Source: JBGQOJ01 sp052119585
Lineage (GTDB): Bacteria; Pseudomonadota; Alphaproteobacteria; Rhodobacterales; Rhodobacteraceae
Direction: 5' to 3'
NCBI RefSeq assembly: GCF_052119585.1
Contig: NZ_JBGQOJ010000031.1
Location: 1 to 34,686, forward strand
Length of the DNA: 34,686 nucleotides
Numbering within the stretch: position 1 is the stretch's first letter; the number at the start of each line of letters is the position of its first letter. A model generated the notes under the pieces. The model was not told where the DNA came from. It made no database searches and saw only the letters and a program-made list of their open reading frames with translations. Positions 34,677 to 34,686 of the stretch are shown here, one piece after another. Made by a program: the position numbers and the translations under genes.

Positions 34677-34686
34677 GACCACTGAC

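Overview
The window looks like a chromosome or plasmid segment of a marine alphaproteobacterium of the Roseobacter group (Rhodobacteraceae). The reasons are the gene families present (dual-ATPase peptide ABC system, fused indolepyruvate ferredoxin oxidoreductase, DUF3489, SapC-linked type I secretion, a roseobacter-style hslV relic) and the base composition, which is moderate on the left and clearly richer in G+C from about 17 to 32 kb. No rRNA, tRNA or CRISPR array was seen. Species-level placement is not possible from the sequence alone.

Left part, 0.2-16.6 kb, is a catabolic and transport region. A minus-strand operon (239-5651) encodes a peptide/opine-type ABC importer: substrate-binding protein, two permeases and one fused two-ATPase subunit. 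Divergent from it is a peptidase E-like hydrolase (5862-6554). Next comes a convergent LysR regulator (6551-7444), then a plus-strand operon (7590-14059) with a ketopantoate-reductase-like enzyme, an FAH-family hydrolase, a GcvT/DmdA-like folate-dependent enzyme and a fused IorAB-type 2-oxoacid:ferredoxin oxidoreductase. An AraC regulator (14211-15242) and an acyl-CoA dehydrogenase (15418-16623) follow. A 28-bp element lies in both divergent promoter regions (5758-5785 and 7455-7482; 20 of 28 bases match). It suggests that the LysR protein controls both the importer and the catabolic operon, so the region probably takes up a small peptide-like or modified amino-acid substrate and carries it through a 2-oxoacid to an acyl-CoA. 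The substrate is unknown.

Middle, 16.6-19.1 kb, is an accessory patch: 335 bp without genes, four small minus-strand genes (one with a DUF3489 C-terminus), and a short plus-strand gene resembling a phage terminase small subunit that seems cut off at its C-terminus.

Right-middle, 19.1-32.2 kb, is a surface-protein export locus. A 1881-residue Ig-repeat protein (TTG start) is followed by a SapC-family protein, a TolC-like lipoprotein, a LapB-like ABC exporter and an HlyD-type adaptor, with 4-base or shorter overlaps among the last four. A perfect 11-bp hairpin separates the big gene from the rest. Divergent from the locus is an unusual fusion of a LuxR-type helix-turn-helix to an alpha/beta hydrolase with an intact Ser-Asp-His triad. 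This is the most distinctive candidate system in the window.

Right end, 32.2-34.7 kb, is decaying DNA: an hslV pseudogene (stop codon plus frameshift), a frameshifted membrane-protein pseudogene and a frameshifted FadL-type porin. The two ends of the window share the decamer GGTGGCCGGA; at the left it belongs to a 22-bp tandem repeat like the end of an IS21-family element.
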